From UBA9630 sp043725085 (GTDB lineage: Bacteria > Patescibacteriota > Minisyncoccia > Moranbacterales > UBA2206), in the NCBI GenBank assembly GCA_043725085.1, contig JAYSLY010000049.1, positions 1-10,145 on the forward strand: a DNA stretch of 10,145 nt. Reading direction: 5' to 3'. Shown here one piece after another: positions 1-5,900 of this stretch (its first letter is position 1; every line of letters starts with the position of its first letter). The notes under the pieces were generated by a model. The model saw nothing but the letters and a program-made list of their open reading frames with translations, searched no databases and was not told the origin of the DNA. The position numbers were made by a program, and so were the translations under genes.

Positions 1-2
1 CC

Positions 3-47
3 AAAGATAAATTATTTGAAAAAATTAGTAAAGATTTAACAAAATAA
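3..47 (+). CDS. C-terminal tail of an unidentified protein (partial)
   Basis: An open frame enters from the left edge and ends at a TAA at 45-47. It encodes the 14-residue lysine-rich tail KDKLFEKISKDLTK, a helical, charged composition typical of a protein C-terminus. The other two forward frames also close within this stretch, so the choice rests only on the sensible residue pattern. No function can be given. An ATAACC/GGTTAT inverted repeat follows at about 43-66, but it has no T-tract, so it is not a convincing terminator. Confidence 0.4.
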   Translation, partial: KDKLFEKISKDLTK

Positions 48-99
48 CCAAAAAGTCCGGTTATGAGTTTAGTCACTTCTTAAGATTGGAATATACTGC

Positions 100-128
100 T
101 TGATATTATAAGTGCCCCTTGTTAGTAT
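100..128 (+). promoter_or_regulatory. Putative sigma70-type promoter for the DUF457 gene
   Basis: TTGATA (100-105) and TAGTAT (123-128) are separated by exactly 17 bp. Transcription would start near 135, giving a leader of about 20 nt before the ATG at 155. No clear Shine-Dalgarno site precedes that ATG. This is a motif match only. Confidence 0.45.
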
Positions 129-154
129 ATATTTAACTGAGTTTAGCTATCTAC

Positions 155-736
155 ATGAAAAATCCTTTTCTACAATTATTCTTTGGTGTTGACACGCTGG
201 TGGCGCTAACCAGCTATATTGTTTTAACAATTGCTTTTGGTGCTCATCCCTCAATCTTTATTTTATGCCTAAGCCTGATATTTGCCTATTTGCCAGATTT
301 TGACTTGTTTATTTTTTTTCTCTTTCGCAGAAAATTCAACTGGAAAAGCCATTGGGTTATCGCGCATCATTCCACTATCATCCTTCCTTTGACTGGCGCC
401 TTGGCATATTTTATGGCAAACGCTTATCAGATCGATAAATTCTATTTACTATCCCTTTCTCTGATTAACGTTTTTGCGCATTTTATTCATGACAGCATGC
501 ATCCGGTTGGTTTTCATTGGTTTTCTCCTTTCAGCTGGAAACGGTTTGTTTTTCAACGTGGCCGATTTGTAGCTGCCGATCCAAAAGTTTGGGAAATTAG
601 ACAAAAACAATTGGGTTTGAAAAATGCATTCGGGACTGAACTGGCTTTGCGCCTGGAAAAAATATCTTCTTTTCAGATCATGGCGGTGCTACTATTGATT
701 TTTATTATCTTCGGTTTATTCAGCGGAAAAATATAG
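155..736 (+). CDS. DUF457/YdjM-type membrane-bound metal-dependent hydrolase-like protein
   Basis: This 193-aa integral membrane protein has the layout of the DUF457 family (YdjM/YbcI-like, often called inner-membrane metal-dependent hydrolases). Visible landmarks are a hydrophobic N-terminal half (about 12-55), the LPDFD motif at 46-50, a histidine cluster (H66, H71, H72), H109-x2-HD at 112-113, and WFSPFSW at 122-128. The aspartates and histidines sit at the family's predicted metal ligands. The segment 174-190 is a further membrane span. Length is normal for the family. The biochemical substrate is not established for most members, so a specific reaction should not be assumed. It has its own putative promoter and is the only complete plus-strand gene here. 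Its last 64 bases overlap a possible small minus-strand ORF. The start is the first ATG in frame, without a clear Shine-Dalgarno site. Confidence 0.8.
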   Translation: MKNPFLQLFFGVDTLVALTSYIVLTIAFGAHPSIFILCLSLIFAYLPDFDLFIFFLFRRKFNWKSHWVIAHHSTIILPLTGALAYFMANAYQIDKFYLLSLSLINVFAHFIHDSMHPVGFHWFSPFSWKRFVFQRGRFVAADPKVWEIRQKQLGLKNAFGTELALRLEKISSFQIMAVLLLIFIIFGLFSGKI

Positions 737-837
737 GCCTGCAAAAAAACTCCTCGTGGCGTTTTACCAAACATAAACTCGTCGCAATAAACCCATTCTG
801 AGATTTTTTTCGTTCGCAACATCTCTTTTTCTGTCAT
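673..837 (-). CDS. Possible small protein of 54 aa, unknown function
   Basis: This minus-strand frame runs from ATG (835-837) to TGA (673-675). The protein begins MTEKEMLRTKK and includes the stretch EWVYCDEFMFGKTPRGVF (about residues 14-31), a mixed, folded-protein-like composition without membrane segments. It lies about 65 nt downstream of a TTGACA-type promoter and a stable 5' hairpin, which supports transcription. Against it are the missing Shine-Dalgarno site, the short length, the overlap of its last 64 bases with the 3' end of the opposite DUF457 gene, and a weak hairpin at 746-765 that could stop transcription inside it. It may be a real small protein, the remnant of a larger gene, or chance. 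I recognise no family. Confidence 0.3.
   Translation of the reverse strand: MTEKEMLRTKKISEWVYCDEFMFGKTPRGVFLQAYIFPLNKPKIIKINSSTAMI
746..765. terminator. Weak, possibly bidirectional intrinsic terminator
   Basis: AAAAC (746-750) pairs with GTTTT (761-765), and CC (752-753) with GG (758-759), around a TCGT loop with one internal mismatch. On the plus strand it lies 10 nt after the DUF457 stop and ends in TTTT. On the minus strand it is followed by a run of seven T (742-748). The stem is weak. Confidence 0.35.
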
Positions 838-880
838 GTTCTAATAGATTTTAAAATAACTAACACGTTAGGTTCAATAC

Positions 881-903
881 GCGAAGCTGGCCTCCAGCTT
901 CGC
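881..903 (-). other. Perfect 10-bp hairpin at the predicted 5' end of a minus-strand transcript
   Basis: The arms GCGAAGCTGG (881-890) and CCAGCTTCGC (894-903) are perfect reverse complements around a 3-nt loop. On the minus strand the predicted transcription start (about 901) falls at the base of this stem, so the RNA would begin with a stable stem-loop. Such 5' structures can protect transcripts from decay. No T-tract follows on either strand, so it is not an intrinsic terminator. It could also be a DNA-level palindrome. Confidence 0.55.
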
Positions 904-907
904 CATA

Positions 908-937
908 AGCATACCCCCCCCAGCTCTCTTTTGTCAA
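908..937 (-). promoter_or_regulatory. Minus-strand promoter with a G8 homopolymer in its spacer
   Basis: Read on the minus strand, a perfect TTGACA -35 box (932-937) is followed by an 18-bp spacer and TATGCT as -10 box (908-913). Eight of the spacer bases are a G run (C8 on the plus strand, 914-921) that abuts the -10 box. Loss of one G gives the optimal 17-bp spacing. The unit would transcribe the 5' hairpin at 881-903 and the small ORF at 673-837. Confidence 0.5.
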
Positions 938-967
938 GTCTAATCTCCATAAGATTCAGAAGAACGT

Positions 968-1004
968 AAAAAGAGGCAAGATTGAAAATCCAATCCTGCC
1001 TCTT
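968..1004 (-). terminator. Intrinsic terminator of the 1003-1821 gene
   Basis: A 14-bp stem (971-984 with 991-1004, one G-U pair on the minus strand) encloses a 6-nt loop and is followed on the minus strand by a T-tract (968-972). The 3' arm reaches into the TAA stop codon of the gene it terminates. This is the strongest terminator in the window. Confidence 0.85.
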
Positions 1005-1821
1005 ACATTTTCAGCATCGGCCGGAGGATAAACTCCGCAATAAGACCATTGCGGACTATCCAATAGGCGATGCTTACAAACGAACTGAGGAGAAAAATTT
1101 GGTAATCCCTTGACCTTAGTCCGTTCTTACTGCGACGAAAATATGCGGTTGCAATAAACGCATCCTGCCAAAACGACAGGAGAAAAAACACCACAACGTC
1201 ACCACGCTTTCTCGCAACCAGGATCGCGATCTCCAGACAAATCAATCCGGCAAAAACAGCCTGGAGATTTTTTATTGGCTCTGGGGATAGTACCGCTGTT
1301 AGATAAAAAACTAACAGTGATCTGCGGGAAGTTAAAAGAAAAAACATTTCTGTTAGCTCCTCTTCCTTCGATTGCAGAAACCCCGCAAAATCATCCAGCC
1401 CCGTCCACTTCGTCTCCCTATTTCTGTGGTAATACAGAACTAGGGCATTCTGGATGAAGCACCAGACCGCCACAATAACGACTCCGTGAAGCTGGAACGC
1501 AAGTTGACAGGCTTGCCAGATTGGATTGTCTAAAATCCAATTCCAAACCTGGTAAACCCCCATGGCCAGGATTTTTTCTTTGTACGCGACAAGAAACGCC
1601 GTGGCGTTTCTTGCTTGCATTGCAACAATTTCAATAAACAACCTGAAAAAGTTGCAAGTTAAAATAGTTGAAAAATTCAGTCCGATTGTCGTGGCAACTA
1701 TAATAGCAACCACACCAACCGAAATAATTTCTCTTTGGAGAAAGAATAAAACATCCCCGAGGAGAAAAAGACTAAACAGTGCCACGAAGAACGTGGCCAT
1801 TCTTTTCAGAATACCGTTCAT
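1003..1821 (-). CDS. Polytopic membrane protein of unknown function
   Basis: This 272-aa hydrophobic protein has about six to eight predicted membrane spans (roughly residues 9-28, 33-50, 51-68, 108-131, 165-180, 186-204, 207-226, 240-260). Short charged loops separate them, including a hydrophilic segment around 133-158 (HRNRETKWTGLDDFAG, then KEEE). I see no transporter, kinase or enzyme signature and recognise no family. The start is well supported: AGAGGTG lies 5 nt before the ATG on the minus strand. It is a single-gene unit with an 18-bp palindrome 28 nt upstream of the start and a strong terminator overlapping its stop. Its base composition looks richer in G+C than the operon at 2300-7700, which may indicate a different origin. 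The coding sequence contains a near-perfect 24-bp inverted repeat at 1590-1613. Confidence 0.75.
   Translation of the reverse strand: MNGILKRMATFFVALFSLFLLGDVLFFLQREIISVGVVAIIVATTIGLNFSTILTCNFFRLFIEIVAMQARNATAFLVAYKEKILAMGVYQVWNWILDNPIWQACQLAFQLHGVVIVAVWCFIQNALVLYYHRNRETKWTGLDDFAGFLQSKEEELTEMFFLLTSRRSLLVFYLTAVLSPEPIKNLQAVFAGLICLEIAILVARKRGDVVVFFLLSFWQDAFIATAYFRRSKNGLRSRDYQIFLLSSFVSIAYWIVRNGLIAEFILRPMLKM
1590..1613. repeat. Near-perfect inverted repeat inside a coding region
   Basis: The arms CAAGAAACGCC (1590-1600) and GGCGTTTCTTG (1603-1613) are exact reverse complements separated by two bases. On the minus strand this encodes RNATAF plus parts of flanking codons (residues 71-77) of the membrane protein. 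The AAACGCC/GGCGTTT core is the same word used in the terminator stems of the small RNA genes at 2028-2047 and 9323-9342. Confidence 0.6.
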
Positions 1822-1826
1822 CGTAA

Positions 1827-1833
1827 CACCTCT
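1827..1833 (-). promoter_or_regulatory. Shine-Dalgarno site of the 1003-1821 gene
   Basis: AGAGGTG on the minus strand, 5 nt before the ATG. It is the clearest ribosome binding site in the window and fixes the start at 1821. Confidence 0.75.
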
Positions 1834-1848
1834 CTTTTTTAGATTTTA

Positions 1849-1866
1849 AATAACAAATTTGTTATT
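1849..1866. promoter_or_regulatory. Perfect 18-bp palindrome upstream of the membrane protein gene, possible operator
   Basis: AATAACAAATTTGTTATT is its own reverse complement. It ends 28 nt upstream of the ATG at 1821, between the small RNA terminator and the gene, where a promoter or operator would be expected. Being all A/T except for one C and one G, it is a poor RNA terminator stem and fits a dimeric regulator's DNA site better. A TAAAAT -10-like hexamer lies beside it without a convincing -35. Confidence 0.4.
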
Positions 1867-2023
1867 CAGCCTAGGAACAATTTCCCAAACCATAACCCGC
1901 CATTATACATCAAAAAAAACATTTTGTCCAGTGATTTAAATTTCATTGGCTTAGATAAGGCATTTTTGACAAAAATATATCCACCAACTAACCTTTTTGG
2001 GCTAAAATAGGTCATGAGCCGAC

Positions 2024-2047
2024 AAAAAAACGCCACAACTGGCGTTT
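2024..2047 (-). terminator. Intrinsic terminator of small RNA copy 1
   Basis: The 8-bp stem AAACGCCA/TGGCGTTT (2040-2047 with 2028-2035) has a 4-nt loop and runs into seven T on the minus strand (2024-2030). The plus strand lacks a T-tract after the stem, which fixes the direction. Confidence 0.85.
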
Positions 2048-2168
2048 GGGACAATATTCAATTTAAAACACAAAACTCACAAGCAGTCTCAAGCGACTGC
2101 TCAAAGAGTAACTCTATTTGACCTGTGTTTTGTCTGAAAGCTGGCATAGGTTTCTTTTCTGATTTGAT
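2024..2168 (-). ncRNA. Putative structured small RNA, copy 1 (about 145 nt)
   Basis: On the minus strand a free-standing unit has a promoter (2175-2203), a predicted start near 2168 and an intrinsic terminator at 2024-2047. Long frames across it are poor protein candidates. The RNA can fold into a branched structure. AAAACACA (near 2123) pairs with TGTGTTTT (near 2067) and encloses two hairpins: TCAAA/TTTGA with an inner GAG/CTC, and AGCAGTC/GACTGCT around a GCTTGA loop (2083-2102). The conserved word AAATTGAATATT (2053-2064) precedes the terminator. In copy 2, a C-G pair of the closing stem becomes U-G on the minus strand, while the plus-strand fold would gain a C-A mismatch, which supports minus-strand transcription. 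It matches none of tmRNA, 6S, SRP or RNase P RNA as I know them. It lies just downstream of the truncated reductase gene. Confidence 0.7.
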
Positions 2169-2174
2169 AAGGCA

Positions 2175-2203
2175 ATTGTAGCAGGAAAGAGAGGAAGGGG
2201 CAA
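2175..2203 (-). promoter_or_regulatory. Promoter of small RNA copy 1
   Basis: On the minus strand TTGCCC (2198-2203) and TACAAT (2175-2180) are 17 bp apart, with TGC immediately before the -10 box. Copy 2 keeps the same spacing and the -35 box while the spacer bases differ. Confidence 0.75.
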
Positions 2204-2299
2204 GCGCTCATTGACTATGCAATTCTCAAAAGCCCAACAAAGTGGACGGGCCAAGCGATAATTTTCTTTTTTCCACACACTACTCATTAGCCACATTTT

Positions 2300-2845
2300 C
2301 TACCCACTAATTGATTTGAAATTCTCCCATCTGCTAATATCTAGAGAGAGATCCCTGGGAAAATCGGGCAAAGCTGAATCCCTGATTCTTATAGGAGTTA
2401 TCTCTGGATAGTGGGGCTTTAAGATGGAGTATAAATCTTTGCGTTTCCCGCCTATGTTTATAATTCCATTAAATTTTTTATCCACTAAATAAAGTATGTC
2501 TTTTGCCAACTCATCAACTGCTAATTTACAAGTATAATGATCCGAGAAAACTGTATAATATTTTAGGCCGTCTGGTGGAAAAAAATCAGTTCTTACTATA
2601 ATAAAATCCTGCAACATCCGAACAGCCTGTTCGGCAACTAATTTTGTAACGGCATAATAGGATTGGGGATTTGGGATATCGTCTTCATTGTATAGCCCCT
2701 TCTTTCCATCGAAAAGCGTATTTGTTGATATAAAAATAAGTTTTTTTTCGTATTTCAAACAGGCCATTGCTAAATTAAGAGCTCCCTCAACATTCACAGT
2801 ATAAGCTTTCTGCTTATTTTCTTCACATTCTTTCATACCAACCAA
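2300..2845 (-). CDS. RmlD-type dTDP-4-dehydrorhamnose reductase family protein, N-terminally truncated
   Basis: This is an extended short-chain dehydrogenase of the RmlD (sugar-nucleotide reductase) group. Landmarks in the 181-aa frame are KAYTVNVEGALNLA (13-26), the FISTNTLFDG strand (38-47), the catalytic Y64-x3-K68, R85-T-D, and the C-terminal FPRDLSLD (162-169), equivalent to the family's substrate-binding RPxxSxLD. Family members are near 280-300 aa and begin with a GxxGxxG nucleotide-binding loop, which is missing here. The frame is open from the TAG of the upstream 1355-aa gene (2951) and shows an IYHLD strand that looks like beta-2 of the Rossmann fold, but no beta-1. No ATG with a Shine-Dalgarno site exists upstream; the start given is a TTG, and ATG at 2834-2836 is the alternative. 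It is probably a decayed or recombined gene that cannot bind NADP in the normal way. A small RNA gene follows. Confidence 0.65.
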   Translation of the reverse strand: MVGMKECEENKQKAYTVNVEGALNLAMACLKYEKKLIFISTNTLFDGKKGLYNEDDIPNPQSYYAVTKLVAEQAVRMLQDFIIVRTDFFPPDGLKYYTVFSDHYTCKLAVDELAKDILYLVDKKFNGIINIGGKRKDLYSILKPHYPEITPIRIRDSALPDFPRDLSLDISRWENFKSISG

Positions 2846-2851
2846 TGCAAC

Positions 2852-2908
2852 TGAATTAAAATCATCCTTCTTAAATTTTATGAGCGATGGAACAGGATAG
2901 TCATCTTT
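2852..2908 (-). repeat. 57-nt coding segment shared with the right edge (10035-10091)
   Basis: The minus-strand codons read KDDYPVPSLIKFKKDDFNS, aligned gap-free to KDDYLILLLVKFKEDNFNS at 10035-10091. About three quarters of the bases match, and several differences are synonymous or conservative (AAA/AAG, GAC/GAT, ATA/GTA), so both copies diverged as coding sequence in the same frame. Weaker similarity extends about ten codons further upstream in both. Here the frame continues into the reductase; at the right edge it stops. Confidence 0.6.
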
Positions 2909-2950
2909 TACTATTGTATTATCTAAATGATAAATATTATCCTTGATTAA

Positions 2951-5900
2951 CTAATGAATACCCACAATATGCTGCCTTACCAGCTCATATATTTTATTTA
3001 AAATAAGCTTTTTTTTATGATCAGCTTGAGGCATTCTTTCTGTCGATAAGTCGTATTTTGGACTCAAGTCAATCTCATTTTCACTCTTTAAATAATCCGA
3101 TGAAAAATGAATGGCACCAAATCTTACTTTAAGTGCGCTATTGCCATTAAAACTAGCTACGGCTTGTGCAATCTTAGAAGATTCTATGTCTATAGTTTCA
3201 ACATTTAGACATTTTAGGTCATTACGCTGCTTAAAAGTTTCCTCCATGGTAGTTGATACAGAAACATGCACCTGAGATGCATGCTCATTTATGTAGCTCA
3301 AGGAATTTTTTATATTCACATCACTACACAAAATCTCCGATCTCCTGCCTACTAAGAAGCGGGATGGAATATACACTCTTTGGTAAACTTCTTTCAAAGA
3401 AACAAGTGTTCCAACTTTTCCTATATGAATGATTTCATAGGCTTCAAGTTGGCATATTTTTTTTGCTAAGCGATCACTAATATTCCCCCAGTGACCGTAA
3501 TTTGCTTCAAGACAATTCACGACAGATCCATTATCACAAAGAAATCTCGTGGTAGTGTAAAATTGATTTTCATTAGTAGTAATCAAAGAAAAATTGGTGT
3601 CCTGGAAAAGTTTACTTTTAAAAAATGTTGCGTACCCCATTATTACTATATCTCCAGGAAAAATAAAATTTTCATCCAAATTAGTCCATTTATCTATCTT
3701 AGATTCGGCAATGGGATAGGCATAAGTTAGCACCTTGAGATTGGAGTACTTTTTTAAAACATAGGTAATCATAGAAGCATAATGCAACAAAAGGTCACGT
3801 CCCGGAGTCACGCAGCATATCAAAAGATTTCTTTTTTTATCATCTTCCACCAGTAAAAAGAGCGGCCTCAAACTATTGCTATTCCCTGGTTTCGGACCAC
3901 TTTTAGAAATAATTTTCAATATCTTAACCTTTTTCAATAATTCCTCAAACAACTTGAGGTCTGGATATACGCCATGAACTTCAATCCCACTTAATAACGG
4001 AGCGTACATCAAAAGATCATGCACTGGAATTTTCTTGTAAATATATTTTTCCAAACCAATAGACATGGTATGCTCTGAAAAATGTGGCGTATCTAAAGAG
4101 CTAGGATTGATTAATTCCTTTTTTGAATAATAACTTAACGAATTATTCAAAAAATACTTCCCGAAAAAATTTTTTATCGAATCAGTGAAAATATATTTAT
4201 CAATTTCTGATGGAAAAATCCAGGCATAAGATGTTGATTCTGTATTAATACACACATCCGTATCTTTCTTGACGTGTGCGGCATAGTCGAAAAAACCATA
4301 ATGATTACCGCTTACTGCTGTATAATCACGAAATCCCAACAGATTAATATTATTAACTTCTATTCCAGTTTCTTCAAATATTTCTCTTTTAAAGGTTTCC
4401 AATGATGATTCTCCTGTTTCCGTTTTTCCACCTGGCAAAACCCATTTTCCACAATCTTTTCCATTAGTAGTTTGTAAAATTAAAAATTTTCCATCCGCAT
4501 TATATGTGAGACCTCCTGAAGCTAAAATCTTCTCATTAATGAAATCAGACCGAAAAAGTCGTCTATAGTACCTAAAAAATCTTTCATAATCCTTATCATT
4601 GGCTGGCTCCTGAAGACCCAGCTTTCTTTTCAGGGAGAATCTTTTTTTATAGGACTCACGAACGGTTGGAAAGTCATCTTGAGCAAGAGTATAGTTAGGA
4701 AATTGAAAGTTACTACGCATCAGAAACCAACTACTAGTCAATTTAGCGATACGGCTACAGCCGTCAGAAAATAGATGTCCACTAAAATCAACATTCCATT
4801 CTATCCAAGCAGCGACCTCTATCGGGTCAAAATCCTTGCTAGAAATTTTTTTATATAGCTGTTCCGCAAATGCATTATAAAAATTATTCACATTCTCCGT
4901 TGGAATATAGTTATATTTCCTTGAATTGACACCAGTTCTGAATAAATGCGCGCTATCAAGTATTATGCCCTGATTAACAATAGTCGCGACTGAATTAATA
5001 AAATGCTTTAATGAAGTTGCCTGAGCCAAGGGAACATATCTATTGCTGTAAATAAAATTAAAAGCCGATGCAAGATTGCGACCCGTAAGTACGGATACTT
5101 CTTCTGGTGACAAATTACTCTTAAACTTTGCTTTTTTGTCAGATGAAGCACTGGTATCAAATTCTCCGTTGTAAGTCCTGCTGGTGTTCCTTATGTTATG
5201 AATAAACATAGCATAATACTCGAGCTTAGTATATTTTCCGAGATAAATTTCCTTAGCATGTTGGTCAAGAGCTTCTTTTAATGAAAGGCCGGAAGATAAT
5301 AATATGCCAGCATATTTCTCCGCATCAAAACCACGTTTCACGCCATTTATCAATGGTATTTGTTCCTGAATTTCAAAATTTTGCTTCACAGCGTTAATTA
5401 GAACTTTATTGTTTCTTGTGTATGAAACACGAAAATAATTTTTTATTAAATTACTTTTAAGAAAAAATGGCACCAATTCTGTATTTCCCTTTTCTGCATC
5501 CTGAAAATTCTTAATAATATTATTATAATCTGGGGCCGGATCGCCAGGATAAACACCCGATCTTTTTAGCACTCTCATTGATGAAGTTATAAAGTCAGAA
5601 TTGATTTCAAAAACAGAAATCGGGATCCCTCTATTTCGAGAATCTTCAATAATAAGATCGAGATCGTCATGATGCTTAAATCTCTTATCAACGCAGTAAA
5701 ACAACGACTCACTAATCGCACGACTCAAAACCATATCACACAACATTGATGCCTCATCATGAAACAAATATGTTGGAACATTGCAGCCAAAAATATTTTT
5801 AAAATCTTTAGCTAAAATTTTCTTAATATAGTCAGTGCTAATAAATCCATTTAATTCATTGTTAGCTCCGAATTTATCAGCAAAAAAACTTCTGGAAAAG

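Larger units (their letters stand above)
2019..2203. repeat. Dispersed direct repeat, copy 1 (185 bp)
   Basis: This segment aligns without any gap to 9314-9498 (constant offset 7295). Over 2019-2168 I count seven mismatches in 150 positions. The remaining 35 bases, the promoter spacer and surroundings, differ heavily except at the -35 and -10 hexamers. Similarity stops at the -35 box on one side and just after the T-tract on the other, so the repeated unit is exactly one transcription unit. Confidence 0.9.

Noticed and set aside
1275..1849. Plus-strand frames opposite the membrane protein gene (1275-1457 and 1562-1849)
   Set aside because: Antisense shadows of a well-supported gene with its own Shine-Dalgarno site and terminator.
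1866..2054. Minus-strand frame of 62 aa
   Set aside because: Its first codons are the 3' end and terminator of small RNA copy 1, there is no Shine-Dalgarno site, and the remainder resembles no protein.
2024..2168. Small RNA as 6S, SRP, tmRNA or RNase P RNA
   Set aside because: The branched two-hairpin fold lacks the single long hairpin of 6S, the GGAA tetraloop and conserved internal loop of SRP RNA, a tRNA-like domain with CCA end, and RNase P conserved regions.
2114..2296. Minus-strand frame of 60 aa behind the reductase
   Set aside because: It runs through the promoter and 5' half of the small RNA gene. Copy 2 has seven differences including non-conservative ones in that frame and an unrelated upstream part, so it is not under coding constraint.
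2938..2953. TAG recoding or an alternative genetic code joining the 1355-aa enzyme to the reductase
   Set aside because: TAG also ends the kinase-like, DUF457 and MFS-like genes at sensible places, and no element for readthrough is visible; a recombination junction explains the frame better.
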